Shown piece by piece: positions 45,205-53,674 of a stretch of DNA of 64,000 bases (its first letter is position 1; every line of letters starts with the position of its first letter). A program made the position numbers and the translations under genes. The DNA is from Thalassospira sp. MCCC 1A01428. GTDB taxonomy: Bacteria; Pseudomonadota; Alphaproteobacteria; Rhodospirillales; Thalassospiraceae. The stretch covers positions 62,001 through 126,000 of the forward strand of contig NZ_JFJZ01000002.1 in assembly GCF_002115825.1 (NCBI RefSeq). Reading direction: 5' to 3'. Below the pieces are notes generated by a model, which was given only the letters and a program-made list of their open reading frames with translations, did no database searches and was not told the origin of the DNA.

Positions 45205-45643
45205 TAATTTTGCCGATCCGGATGCCGCCGGGGTTGAAAAACTGTCGCTGGTGGTTTTTTCCGGCAGCTTTGAAAAAGTTCATTACGCTTTGGTAATGGC
45301 AAGTGCGGCTTTGGCGACCGGGCGGGCGGTAACCCTGTTTTTCACCATGGAAGCCAGCCGGGCGTTGCTGGCCCCGTCGGGCTGGCGCCATTTGCGCCCT
45401 GATGCTCAAGGGGCCACCGCCACCAGCCTTGATTTTGGTTATTCCGAACGGGGTGTGGCAACTTTTGAAGAATTGTTATCAGCCTGTGCTGATCTGGGGG
45501 CGAAATTCATGGTTTGTGAAATGGGGCTGCGCGCCCTGGGGCTGGAGCATGAAAAACGCCGGGCAGAGCTGACCATCGAGGTTGGCGGTGTGGTGACATT
45601 TTTAAACGATGCCCGTAAAAACGGCGAGATGCTGTTTATTTAA
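45194..45643 (+). CDS. DsrE/DsrF-like family protein
   Basis: A 149-residue protein. Seen: LSLVVFSGSFEKVHYALVMA, SAALATGRAVTLFFTMEASR, FEELLSACADLGAKFMVCEM and VVTFLNDARKNGEMLFI, a DsrE-like fold with the conserved cysteine-containing loop (C96 and C108 region). Relatives relay or bind persulfide sulfur. The start overlaps the end of moeB by 11 bases, so a shared role in sulfur transfer is plausible. Confidence 0.82.
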   Translation: MSINNFADPDAAGVEKLSLVVFSGSFEKVHYALVMASAALATGRAVTLFFTMEASRALLAPSGWRHLRPDAQGATATSLDFGYSERGVATFEELLSACADLGAKFMVCEMGLRALGLEHEKRRAELTIEVGGVVTFLNDARKNGEMLFI

Positions 45644-45683
45644 ACGAAGGCACAAACGGTATTTGGGAGTGCAGGTGCGGGTT

Positions 45684-46376
45684 TTATCCGTTTGCCAGAA
45701 TTTTGATGCCTAGCCCGGCCAGACACACCCCGACCCCGCGTTCGATCCAGACCCGTGCCTTGGCAATTTTTGCCTGTATTGCGGGCAAGGTCAGCGCGGC
45801 GGCAACAATGGCGAACCACACCATATGGCACAGGGCAATAAACACACCATAACCAAGCTGCATGGCGGCACTGGTGTCGGCCGAAATAACCTGGCTGAAC
45901 AGCGAGACAATAAACAACATTGCCTTTGGGTTTAAGGCATTACAAATAAAACCGGCCCAGAAAGAGGACGCGTTTTTCCGGGTTTCGGGTGCGTTTGGGG
46001 TGATCAGGATATTTGTACTTTTTGAATTAGAAAGGGCTGCTTGGGCAGAGCCGATGCCAAGGCGTAATTTCAACCTTTGCCATATGTCGGGTAAAAATGC
46101 GCTGATTCCAAGCCAGATCAGATAGGACGCGCCGAGAATACGGATGGTGTTTAACACCCAGATATTATGGGCAAAAATCACACCTAACCCGATCATGGTG
46201 TAAGCGATATGCACCGAAATACCGCTGCCAATGCCAATGGCGCATAACATTCCGGCTTTGCGCCCCCGGGCAATGGCGATGCGGGTGACCATGGCAAAAT
46301 CCGGGCCGGGGCTGATGACGGCCAGCACCGTAATAATGCCAACAGCCATAATTTCAACCGAGATACCATCGGGCAT
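45684..46376 (-). CDS. LysE-family amino-acid exporter
   Basis: A 230-residue inner-membrane protein from the ATG at 46376 (AAGGA upstream). Seen: about six hydrophobic segments, the family hallmark ISPGPDFAMVTRIAIARGRK near residues 22-41, and AGFICNALNPKAMLFIVSLF. Substrate may be an amino acid or homoserine-lactone-like compound. Divergent from the LysR-type gene with 78 bases between starts, the classical LysE/LysG-like arrangement. Confidence 0.9.
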   Translation of the reverse strand: MPDGISVEIMAVGIITVLAVISPGPDFAMVTRIAIARGRKAGMLCAIGIGSGISVHIAYTMIGLGVIFAHNIWVLNTIRILGASYLIWLGISAFLPDIWQRLKLRLGIGSAQAALSNSKSTNILITPNAPETRKNASSFWAGFICNALNPKAMLFIVSLFSQVISADTSAAMQLGYGVFIALCHMVWFAIVAAALTLPAIQAKIAKARVWIERGVGVCLAGLGIKILANG

Positions 46377-46454
46377 TTTGATTTTCCTTAATTTGTGAGA
46401 AAATCCAGTATCAGGGATAATTTTTCCCCGGAAAATCGAAATAAAATAGGAATT

Positions 46455-47378
46455 ATGGTGAATAATATTCACATAAAGCGCGGGTTCTTACCGCTTGCAC
46501 CCCTGCCCGCGTTTGAGGCCGCAGCCCGCCATCAAAGTTTTTCCCGCGCAGCCGAGGAACTGAACCTGACCCACGGCGCGATTAGCCGCGCTGTTGCCCA
46601 GATTGAAGAACGGTTGGGGGTGGATTTGTTTGTGCGGCGAAACCGGCGGGTTTATTTAACGCGCGCGGGTGAAAGGTTGCTGCGCACCGCCGAAACGGTG
46701 CTGCATGACCTTGACCGTGCGGTAGAGGATATTCACCGCCATGATGCGCAGTCGCCGATTTTGTCGGTATCATGCGAACCCAGTTTGGCAATGCGCTGGT
46801 TAATGCCACGTTTGGGGCGTTTTCGCGAAGAGAACCCCGATTTGAATGTGGAAATGCACATGGCCGGTGGCCCGATTGATTTGCTGGCTTCGGGCAATGA
46901 TATTGCCATTCGCCGCCGTGATTTTGGCCTGCCCGATGACTATTTTGTCACCCCGCTTTGGGCGGAGATGGCCGGGCCGGTGTGTGACCCCGATTGTTGG
47001 CAAAACATATTGGCCTGCGATTTAAGCAATGCCCGCTGGTTACACAGCCGCACCCGGTCTGATGCCTGGGATATCTGGAAAAAAGCCAGCGGCTTTAAGG
47101 GCCGCCCGGCCAGCGAGCAATATTTTGATCATTTCTTTTTTGCCCTGCAAGCGGCAGTGAATAGGCTGGGTACGGCGATTGGATCCTTGCCGCTGGTGAT
47201 TGATGATCTTGCTGCGGGGCGTTTGTGTGCGCCCCTGGGCATGGCGCCAACCGGGGTGGATTATGTGATGCTGAGCCTTGACGATCCGAAAAAAGATCGC
47301 CGGATTACCCGTTTCGCCGATTGGCTGGCAACCGAAGCACAGGCAACCGAAACATGCGCGCAAGAGGTCATTGGGTAA
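46455..47378 (+). CDS. LysR-family transcriptional regulator, GcvA-like
   Basis: A 307-residue regulator from the ATG at 46455 (AGGA immediately upstream). N-terminal HTH: LPAFEAAARHQSFSRAAEEL, LTHGAISRAVAQIEERLGVD and LFVRRNRRVYLTRAGERLL. The C-terminal effector domain follows. It probably controls the divergent exporter gene. It is a second GcvA-like protein in the window (compare 27328-28290) with a similar opening. Confidence 0.9.
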   Translation: MVNNIHIKRGFLPLAPLPAFEAAARHQSFSRAAEELNLTHGAISRAVAQIEERLGVDLFVRRNRRVYLTRAGERLLRTAETVLHDLDRAVEDIHRHDAQSPILSVSCEPSLAMRWLMPRLGRFREENPDLNVEMHMAGGPIDLLASGNDIAIRRRDFGLPDDYFVTPLWAEMAGPVCDPDCWQNILACDLSNARWLHSRTRSDAWDIWKKASGFKGRPASEQYFDHFFFALQAAVNRLGTAIGSLPLVIDDLAAGRLCAPLGMAPTGVDYVMLSLDDPKKDRRITRFADWLATEAQATETCAQEVIG

Positions 47379-47407
47379 TGTCAGATGACTAAAATGGATT
47401 TTCGCGC

Positions 47408-47440
47408 CGGGCAGTGAAAGCGTTTTCACTGCCGTTTTTT
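47408..47440 (+). terminator. Intrinsic terminator of the LysR gene
   Basis: GGCAGTGAAA (47410-47419) and TTTCACTGCC (47424-47433) with a 4-base loop, followed by GTTTTTT. Confidence 0.85.
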
Positions 47441-47739
47441 ACTGCCGTTTATTGCATCTGTATTGAAATTCGGGTCACGGTGATGACTGCAGGTTTGTCG
47501 TGATCTGTCTTGCTGAATGGTCCGGTTTTGTTCCGCCTTCGACAAATGGTTAACCCTTGGCGGGCAAGCCAAGGTGGCCCGGTTTAATCGGGATGCTGTT
47601 TTTGAGTATTTTTTATGTTGTTCAGACTGTTTTTAGCGTTTTTAGCGCCTTGCCGGTGAAATGCCATTTGCAGCGGCGTGGAACATAGGGGCAACAGGCG
47701 CGTTACAGGACGTAACCCAACAATTGCGGAAAAACCGGC
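47441..47739. other. Gap upstream of the MgtC gene
   Basis: About 300 bases with no coding frame. It presumably holds the mgtC-like promoter and leader. I saw no recognisable magnesium or manganese riboswitch. Confidence 0.45.
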
Positions 47740-48264
47740 ATGTTTGAGCTGCCCTATTTTACCACGGCCAGTCAGTATTTTGACATCGAATTGATTGACG
47801 TGATTTTACGGCTGCTTGCTGCGACCGTAATTGGCATGGTGATCGGGCTGAACCGCGACATTAACGATAAACCGACCGGAATGCGCACGCTGGCGCTGGT
47901 GTCGCTTGGCGCGGCAGTGGTTTCGGTGGTTGCTGTTCATTTCGAAGATCTGATCGACCATCCCGATGCGTTATCACGCGTGGTACAGGGGATTTTACAA
48001 GGTGTTTTAACCGGTATCGGTTTTATTGGTGCGGGTGTGATTATGCGCCAGCCAAAGGACAAAACGGTTACCGGCCTGACAACTGCGGCCACGGTCTGGA
48101 TTACCGCGGCCCTTGGTATTGCCTGTGCGTTGGCGGCATGGCAAATCGTGCTGGTGGCCAGCGTTCTAACCTTTTTTGTTCTGGTTGTTTTAAAACCGGT
48201 CGAACTTTTTCTGGTGCGTTTATTTGGTGGCGACCCCGAGGCCGTTCGCGAAGACAAAAACTGA
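47740..48264 (+). CDS. MgtC/SapB-family membrane protein
   Basis: A 174-residue protein with four hydrophobic segments (about residues 20-40, 50-70, 88-105 and 115-150). Seen: RLLAATVIGMVIGLNRDIND, KPTGMRTLALVSLGAA and GFIGAGVIMRQPKDKTVTGL, TTAATVWITAALGIACA, all family hallmarks. It lacks the C-terminal ACT-like domain of Salmonella MgtC. Role in magnesium homeostasis is by family analogy. Confidence 0.9.
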   Translation: MFELPYFTTASQYFDIELIDVILRLLAATVIGMVIGLNRDINDKPTGMRTLALVSLGAAVVSVVAVHFEDLIDHPDALSRVVQGILQGVLTGIGFIGAGVIMRQPKDKTVTGLTTAATVWITAALGIACALAAWQIVLVASVLTFFVLVVLKPVELFLVRLFGGDPEAVREDKN

Positions 48265-48325
48265 TTTCACGGTTTTCACGGTATTTTTGTGCGCCGATAG
48301 GGCGACACTGATCCGCGATGATATT

Positions 48326-48366
48326 GCCGGAACACATCTGTGATGGATGTGCTCCGGCTGTTTTGG
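48326..48366. terminator. Hairpin between mgtC-like and ridA-like genes
   Basis: GCCGGAACACATC (48326-48338) pairs with GATGTGCTCCGGC (48346-48358) with one mismatch. TGTTTTGG follows. It serves the convergent genes. Confidence 0.75.
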
Positions 48367-48382
48367 TTTGGGCCACTTTTAA

Positions 48383-48787
48383 TTAATCCTGGGCCGGGAT
48401 ACGGGCGATTACCTTGATTTCAAAGTCAAACCCGGCCAGCCAGGTGACACCCACTGCCGTCCAGTTGGGATAGGGTGGCTGGGGGAAAACCCGGTTTTTG
48501 ACCTCCATGATGGTGTCAAACTGGTTTTCCGGATCGGTATGAAAAGTGGTGACATCAATCAGGTCATCAAAGCTGGCACCCGCTGCACTTAACGTCGCTT
48601 TCAGGTTGTCAAATGCCCGTTCGACCTGGCTTTTAAAATCCGGTTCGGGGGTGCCATCTTCGCGGCTGCCGACCTGACCCGAGACGAATAACAGATCGCC
48701 TGATCGAATGGCGGCAGAATAGCCGTGGGCATCATAAAGGGCATGGCGGTTTTGATTTTTGGGAAAAATTGCTTCACGTTGTGTCAT
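48383..48787 (-). CDS. RidA-family protein (enamine/imine deaminase fold)
   Basis: A 134-residue YjgF/YER057c/UK114-family protein. Seen: YSAAIRSGDLLFVSGQVGSR, the VERAFDNLKATLSAAGASFD helix and NWTAVGVTWLAGFDFEIKVI at the end. The usual active-site arginine is not found in the RxAvxv position (here NWTAVGV), so deaminase activity of the RidA type is doubtful. Divergent from a TetR gene across repeated palindromes. Confidence 0.88.
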   Translation of the reverse strand: MTQREAIFPKNQNRHALYDAHGYSAAIRSGDLLFVSGQVGSREDGTPEPDFKSQVERAFDNLKATLSAAGASFDDLIDVTTFHTDPENQFDTIMEVKNRVFPQPPYPNWTAVGVTWLAGFDFEIKVIARIPAQD

Positions 48788-48859
48788 GAAAGTCAGTCCT
48801 TTGGTGTTTTTGCGACAGGCCGGTTGCCAATGTGCTGGTTTTTTGCCGGTCTGTGTTTT

Positions 48860-48923
48860 ACATACGGTATGTATGTTAAATATACAGATACGCTTCGTAT
48901 GTCAATTGATATACGTTCCGTAT
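48860..48923. promoter_or_regulatory. Three related palindromes in the ridA-tetR intergenic region
   Basis: ACATAC-N5-GTATGT at 48860-48876, ATACG-CTT-CGTAT at 48888-48900 and ATACG-TTC-CGTAT at 48911-48923. All share an ATAC/GTAT core. The third ends 17 bases before the TetR start. They are likely TetR-protein operators controlling both divergent genes. Confidence 0.7.
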
Positions 48924-48940
48924 GTGAATGGAGAAATGGC

Positions 48941-49537
48941 ATGGCCGCCAAAAAACGAACAGAAATGATGGCGGAAAATCGGGCCAGGTTGATTTCTGCC
49001 GCCCGAAAAGCCTTTGCCCAAAAGGGCTTTGCCGCCGCTTCAATGGATGATCTGACGGCTGCTGCGGGCCTGACACGCGGTGCGCTTTACCATAATTTTG
49101 GCGATAAACGTGGTTTGCTGGCTGCCGTGGTCAACCAGATTGATGGTGAAATGGCTGCACAGGCCCACAAAACCGGCGCACAGCAAGCCGACCCGTGGGA
49201 CGGGCTGCTGGCCGAGGGTGTTGCCTATATTGAAATGGCCCTAAACCCGGAGGTGCAGCGCATTGTGCTGCTTGATGGTCCGGCTGTGCTGGGGGACCCG
49301 TCGCAATGGCCCAGCCAGAACCAGTGTTTGATCGAAACCCGCAATATGGTTGCGCAATTGATTGATCAGGGTGTTTTAAAACCGGTCGACGCCGATGCCG
49401 CCGCCCGGTTGTTAAGCGGAGCGGCGTTAAATGCGGCCCTGTGGATTGCCGCAAGCGACACCCCGGAAGATGTTTTACCCAAAGCGTTAGAGGCGTTTCG
49501 CGCCCTTGCCAGCGGCTTGCGGCTTGGCTCGTCATGA
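48941..49537 (+). CDS. TetR/AcrR-family transcriptional regulator
   Basis: A 198-residue regulator from the ATG at 48941 (GGAG upstream). HTH: RARLISAARKAFAQKGFAAA, SMDDLTAAAGLTRGALYHNF and GDKRGLLAAVV. The C-terminal ligand domain resembles TetR_C-type regulators of efflux or catabolism. It probably represses itself and the divergent RidA-family gene through the palindromes at 48860-48923. The ligand is unknown. Confidence 0.9.
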   Translation: MAAKKRTEMMAENRARLISAARKAFAQKGFAAASMDDLTAAAGLTRGALYHNFGDKRGLLAAVVNQIDGEMAAQAHKTGAQQADPWDGLLAEGVAYIEMALNPEVQRIVLLDGPAVLGDPSQWPSQNQCLIETRNMVAQLIDQGVLKPVDADAAARLLSGAALNAALWIAASDTPEDVLPKALEAFRALASGLRLGSS

Positions 49538-49598
49538 TTTGCAGCAAAATGAAAGTTTAGGGCATATTTTTTTTAATAAGGCCCATTTTGCCTGTGCT

Positions 49599-50156
49599 TT
49601 AACCCATCATGGCAACCGGAAGGGCGCTGTCGGAAAAGAGTGGATACCGGCTTCGCGCATTGGGCAATTGATAATGCCACCATTCGTGATCGTAAAATTC
49701 GAACCCGGCGCTGACCATGATGCCCAACAGCAATAGGCGATTGGATTCGGCAGCTTGCGAAAGGCCCTCTGCCCCGTGATAGGATTTAATATCCATTTCA
49801 TCAAAGCCGGTTCCCATATCCAGTTCCTTGCCGTTTTCGTCTAACAGCGTTAGATCAATGGCGACACCGCGGCCATGCGGTGATCCGAAATCGGGATTGG
49901 CGACGAAATCGGCATTCGGGGTGTGGTTCCAAAGGGCGCGCTGGGCTTCTTGCGGGCGGAACGCATCTAACAGGCGAAATTTAACGCCTTGCCGTCTGGC
50001 GATCAGGCTTGCCTTTTTCAGGCAGACTGCCGCATCCTGATGCAGATAACATGCTGGCCGCGAATAAATTGGTGCCCCGGTAAAATTGCGATCGGTGGCA
50101 TAAACAATGTCGATTTCGACATCATATTCTTGCGGCGTAATTTCGACCAGCGCCAT
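49599..50156 (-). CDS. ddpX: D-alanyl-D-alanine dipeptidase (VanX/DdpX type)
   Basis: Zinc dipeptidase that splits D-Ala-D-Ala, here probably for murein dipeptide recycling rather than vancomycin resistance, since no vanA/vanH genes are near. It has 185 residues. Seen: FRLLDAFRPQEAQRALW, the zinc site GSPHGRGVAIDLTLLD (SxHxxGxAxD) and the closing FYDHEWWHYQLP with catalytic glutamate and zinc histidine. No signal peptide, so cytoplasmic. Divergent from tsaB. Confidence 0.92.
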   Translation of the reverse strand: MALVEITPQEYDVEIDIVYATDRNFTGAPIYSRPACYLHQDAAVCLKKASLIARRQGVKFRLLDAFRPQEAQRALWNHTPNADFVANPDFGSPHGRGVAIDLTLLDENGKELDMGTGFDEMDIKSYHGAEGLSQAAESNRLLLLGIMVSAGFEFYDHEWWHYQLPNARSRYPLFSDSALPVAMMG

Positions 50157-50202
50157 TGGCGGAGGCTCCCTGTTCTTGACGTTTACCGACTACATCAAAA
50201 AG

Positions 50203-50994
50203 ATGCTGACCGGGCAGATGGTTAAATCATCGCATAGCGCAGATCTTAATTCTGCGCAAATCCCTGACGTCGGTATTTCCGACCAAAAACCGTTTGGGCC
50301 AACCTTGCTGGCGATTGATACGGCGTCGACCTCGCTGGCAACCGCGGTGCTGGTTAATGGCGAGGTTAAGGGCGAGCTGTTTGAAAATATGGAGCGCGGC
50401 CAGGCCGAGCATCTTTTGCCCTTTATTATGAAAAGCCTGCGCGAAGCCGGGCTTGATTTTGCCGATATTGACGGCATTGCCGTCACCGTTGGGCCGGGTG
50501 CCTTTACCGGGATGCGTATTGGTCTGTCAACGGCACGGGGCCTGGGGCTGGCGCGGAAAATTCCGGTTCTCGGGGTCAGTTCGCTTGAGGCGGTGGCTTA
50601 TGGTGTGAGCGAGCGGGACCATCAGGGCCGCAATATACTGGTTGCCCTTGATAGCAAACGAAACGAAATTTTTGCCCAGGCCTTTGACGCCCGCAAAAAC
50701 CCGATCAGCTCGCCCGAATGCCTAGGGCCGCGCCAGGCGTTACTGCTGGCCCCGCCGGGCCCGACGATATTGGTGGGTGATGCGACCGCCCGCTTGTTAA
50801 CTGCTGCCGCCAATGGTGGAGACGACTTTTTCACCGGAACAGCACCTGGTTTGCCGCGTGCAGGCAATGTTGCCCGGATTGCAGCACAACGCTGGGAAAA
50901 AGGTGAAAATCTGCCACCGGTGCCGCTTTATTTGCGTGCGCCCGATGCCAAACGCATGGATGAACTGGCCGCTGAAAAACGGGCAAAGTTGTAA
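50203..50994 (+). CDS. tsaB: tRNA threonylcarbamoyladenosine synthesis protein TsaB
   Basis: Partner of TsaD/TsaE in making t6A37 on ANN-decoding tRNAs. About 263 residues. Seen: TLLAIDTASTSLATAVLVNG, QAEHLLPFIMKSLREAGLDF, AVTVGPGAFTGMRIGLSTAR and GLGLARKIPVLGVSSLEA, all family motifs. The start is uncertain: ATG at 50203 or 50218, or TTG at 50176 behind GGAGG (50161). Followed by rimI after about 190 bases; tsaB-rimI pairing is widespread. Confidence 0.92.
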   Translation: MLTGQMVKSSHSADLNSAQIPDVGISDQKPFGPTLLAIDTASTSLATAVLVNGEVKGELFENMERGQAEHLLPFIMKSLREAGLDFADIDGIAVTVGPGAFTGMRIGLSTARGLGLARKIPVLGVSSLEAVAYGVSERDHQGRNILVALDSKRNEIFAQAFDARKNPISSPECLGPRQALLLAPPGPTILVGDATARLLTAAANGGDDFFTGTAPGLPRAGNVARIAAQRWEKGENLPPVPLYLRAPDAKRMDELAAEKRAKL

Positions 50995-51182
50995 AATGAC
51001 GACGCGGACGGGGACTAAATGTTCGGGACGGGTTTTTGACCGGCCATCATGGTTATTCTTTTTGAAGGATATAGGGTGCGTTCGGGTGAATTTTGAACCG
51101 TCAGATGCTTTGGTTTTAAGACATCATCGGGATGCCCCTTCCCTTTGTGATGACAGGTTTATGCTGTGCAAAGGATAATGAC

Positions 51183-51686
51183 GTGACAGCACTGGATGAT
51201 ACAGCGCAGGTGGATGTTATTGCCCTGACCCCGGCATTTGCGCCGGTGGCGGCAGCCCTGCATCAAACGGGGTTTGATGAATGCTGGGATGAAAATGCCT
51301 TGTGCGATTTGCTGGCCGTGCCAGGGGCATTCGGGTTGCTGGCTTTTACCCCGGGGCTTGATCATCAGGGCAATGGTGTATTGGAAGACGATATTCCGCT
51401 CGGTTTTGTGCTGGTGCAAACGGTTCTGGATGAGGCGGAAATCAATACGATTGTTGTGGGACCACAGGCGCGACGACGCGGTGTTGGCCAGGCCTTGATG
51501 GAAAATGTGCTGTTATATCTGCAAAAGCAGGGCGTTAACCGGCTGTTGCTGGAAGTGGCTTGCGACAATGAAGCGGCCATTGCCTTGTATCGAAAACTGG
51601 GTTTTGCCGAAATTGGCCGACGGCGTGAATATTATCGGCGCAAGGCGGGGCCAAGGGTTGATGCGCTGGTGATGGAACGGCTATGA
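51183..51686 (+). CDS. rimI: RimI-like ribosomal-protein alanine N-acetyltransferase
   Basis: A 167-residue GNAT protein from GTG at 51183, with AAGGA upstream; an upstream ATG at 51153 is possible. Seen: GFVLVQTVLDEAEINTIVVG, the CoA loop PQARRRGVGQALMENVLLYL, LLLEVACDNEAAIALYRKLG and FAEIGRRREYYRRK. In E. coli RimI acetylates the N-terminus of S18; context next to tsaB supports this assignment. Confidence 0.88.
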   Translation: MTALDDTAQVDVIALTPAFAPVAAALHQTGFDECWDENALCDLLAVPGAFGLLAFTPGLDHQGNGVLEDDIPLGFVLVQTVLDEAEINTIVVGPQARRRGVGQALMENVLLYLQKQGVNRLLLEVACDNEAAIALYRKLGFAEIGRRREYYRRKAGPRVDALVMERL

Positions 51687-51855
51687 CAGCCCGTTACCAG
51701 GATGATTTGAATTTTACAAAATAATCTAATAACCGATTGAATTTAAATGTGAAATAAACCACATAAAGGGTGTGGTCTTGATCTTGAAATTGTTATAATA
51801 TTCTGGTCATCAACCATGGTTTGGCGGCCTTTGCCTGTGAAGAACGCCCGACCGC

Positions 51856-52113
51856 TTAGTTTTTTCGGATTGTCAGCCGGTACGTATCGGTTTCATCAGC
51901 CATTTTTGTCAGGTCCAGAACGTCGTCGCCCATATCGGTTACTGAACGCGGTACATTTTTAAGCGGTTCGCCGTCTTTAAGGATGACCTGCAGAATTTGA
52001 CCCGGTGTCATTTTTTCAAGTTTCAGGCGCGTTTTGACGAAAGTCATGGGACAGACATCGTTTGTGATATCTATTGTGATATCGGGCGTCGGGATTTGGC
52101 TGTTGTTAGGCAT
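51856..52113 (-). CDS. TusA-family sulfurtransferase
   Basis: An 85-residue protein. The cysteine motif ITNDVCPMTFVKTRLKLEKM near residues 16-35 carries the persulfide-bearing cysteine and the CPxxxxK pattern. The IF3-C-like fold is completed by QILQVILKDGEPLKNVP and YRLTIRKN. Likely a sulfur carrier for tRNA thiolation or other uses. Convergent with rimI, divergent from fur. Confidence 0.9.
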   Translation of the reverse strand: MPNNSQIPTPDITIDITNDVCPMTFVKTRLKLEKMTPGQILQVILKDGEPLKNVPRSVTDMGDDVLDLTKMADETDTYRLTIRKN

Positions 52114-52299
52114 TCCATCCTCGTGATCGGTACTTCTGATGACGAGGTAACCATATATAATGAAAACGGCAAGGTGCCCGGGTTATTTTCGTGAAATCGG
52201 TCTTGCGACCGGGCAAAGATTTCTCGATATTTAAGCGATCAGAGCGTATGTAGCCTGCGGGCCTTGGGGACAGGCGGAACCGGAAACGAGAACAAGAGT

Positions 52300-52722
52300 A
52301 TGTTGGCAGAATCAACCATCGAGCAAAAATGCATTGACGCGGGCCTGAAAATGACCGGGCAGCGTCGCGTTATCGCCAGAGTATTGTCCGAGTCCGAAGA
52401 TCACCCGGATGTTGAACTGGTTTATCGTCGCGCCACCGAAATTGACCCAAAAATTTCGATCGCCACCGTTTACCGGACGGTACGTCTGTTTGAAGAAGCA
52501 GATATTCTTGAGAAACATGATTTTGGTGACGGTCGTGCGCGCTACGAAGAACTGACCGAAGAACATCATGATCATTTGATCGATATGCGTTCGGGGCGGG
52601 TGATTGAATTTTCGAACGAAAAGATCGAAAAATTGCAGGAAGAGATCGCTCGCGAGCTGGGTTACGAGCTGGTCGGTCATCGCCTGGAACTTTATGGCGT
52701 TCCTGTTAAAGACGGGAAATGA
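52300..52722 (+). CDS. fur: Fur-family metal-responsive regulator
   Basis: A 140-residue regulator from the ATG at 52300. Seen: CIDAGLKMTGQRRVIARVLS, HPDVELVYRRATEIDPKISI, ATVYRTVRLFEEADILEKHD (recognition helix) and the metal-binding EEHHDHLIDMRSGRVIEF. The CxxC pair of E. coli Fur is replaced (HLID), as in alphaproteobacterial Fur/Mur. In this class such proteins often respond to manganese (Mur) with Irr handling iron, so the metal is not decided. Terminator after about 35 bases. Confidence 0.9.
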   Translation: MLAESTIEQKCIDAGLKMTGQRRVIARVLSESEDHPDVELVYRRATEIDPKISIATVYRTVRLFEEADILEKHDFGDGRARYEELTEEHHDHLIDMRSGRVIEFSNEKIEKLQEEIARELGYELVGHRLELYGVPVKDGK

Positions 52723-52758
52723 CAGTTCTCTAACTGTTTACGCTCAATAGGTGTATAT

Positions 52759-52800
52759 AAAAGCCATCCGTGCTACAGTGCGGGTGGCTTTTCATATTTT
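52759..52800 (+). terminator. Intrinsic terminator of fur
   Basis: AAAAGCCATCCG (52759-52770) pairs with CGGGTGGCTTTT (52781-52792), followed by T-rich sequence. Confidence 0.8.
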
Positions 52801-52885
52801 TGTTACGTGTTCTTAACAAAGCCTTCACTCGCTCTTGGTGTTAATCTTGCGCAAGATTAATGTAACTGAACGAAAGGGAGTTGCG

Positions 52886-53674
52886 ATGAGCGACGTTCGA
52901 CAGCAGGGACTGGAAGTTCGCCTTGCAGAAAGCGAAGCGGAAATTCTGGCCAGCCAGCGTTTGCGCTATAAGGTTTTTTACGAAGAGCGTGGTGCGCAAG
53001 CAACTGCTGAGATGATGGAAGCGAAACGCGATTTCGATCATTACGATCCGATTTGCGACCATCTTCTGGTGATCGACCATAGCCGCGGCGAAGGTGCCGA
53101 TGGTGTTGTTGGCACCTATCGTTTGCTGCGCCAGTCTGTTGCCAATAAAAATGGCGGCTTTTACAGTGCAGATGAATATCAGATCGACTCGATGCTTTCG
53201 ACGATCAAGTCGGGCGAGATCATGGAACTGGGCCGCTCCTGTGTTGAGGAAGGCTATCGCACGATGCCAACCTTGCAACTGTTGTGGCAAGGCATCGCCA
53301 AATACGTGTTTGAACATGATATCAAACTGATGTTTGGCTGTGCATCGTTTCACGGTACCGACCCTGATGCCTTTAGCGATGTTCTGACCTATTTGCATCA
53401 TCATCACCTTGCCCCGGAAGCCATGCGTCCGCGTGCGGTTGCCGAGCGGTATGAAAGCATGGCGCGCGCCAGCATTGACGGGATTGATGCCCGCCAGGCC
53501 CTGCGCGACCTGCCGCCGCTGATCAAGGGATATTTGCGTTTGGGCGGCTATGTTGGCGACGGTGCGGTGGTGGACCATCAGTTTAACACCACCGATATCT
53601 GCATCGTCCTGCCGACCGAAAAAGTAACCGAGCGTTATTACAAGCATTATGAACGGACCGCGAGGGTATCGTGA
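52886..53674 (+). CDS. olsB: L-ornithine N(alpha)-acyltransferase
   Basis: First step of ornithine lipid synthesis: transfers a 3-hydroxyacyl group from ACP to the alpha-amino group of ornithine, forming lyso-ornithine lipid. It has 262 residues from the ATG at 52886 (AAAGGGAG upstream). Seen: EVRLAESEAEILASQRLRYK, VFYEERGAQATAEMM, RDFDHYDPICDHLLVID, GEIMELGRSCVEEGYR and LMFGCASFHGTDPDAF, typical of the OlsB/hemolysin-like GNAT family. The stop overlaps the olsA start (GTGA). Confidence 0.9.
   Translation: MSDVRQQGLEVRLAESEAEILASQRLRYKVFYEERGAQATAEMMEAKRDFDHYDPICDHLLVIDHSRGEGADGVVGTYRLLRQSVANKNGGFYSADEYQIDSMLSTIKSGEIMELGRSCVEEGYRTMPTLQLLWQGIAKYVFEHDIKLMFGCASFHGTDPDAFSDVLTYLHHHHLAPEAMRPRAVAERYESMARASIDGIDARQALRDLPPLIKGYLRLGGYVGDGAVVDHQFNTTDICIVLPTEKVTERYYKHYERTARVS

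Noticed and set aside
49599-50156. Vancomycin-resistance determinant (VanX-like)
   Set aside because: The motif is VanX/DdpX-like but vanH and vanA are absent. A Gram-negative murein dipeptidase is the simpler reading.
52841-53647. Minus-strand open frame of 268 codons antisense to olsB
   Set aside because: The composition is histidine/glutamine-rich as expected for a complement shadow. olsB has clear motifs and coupling to olsA.
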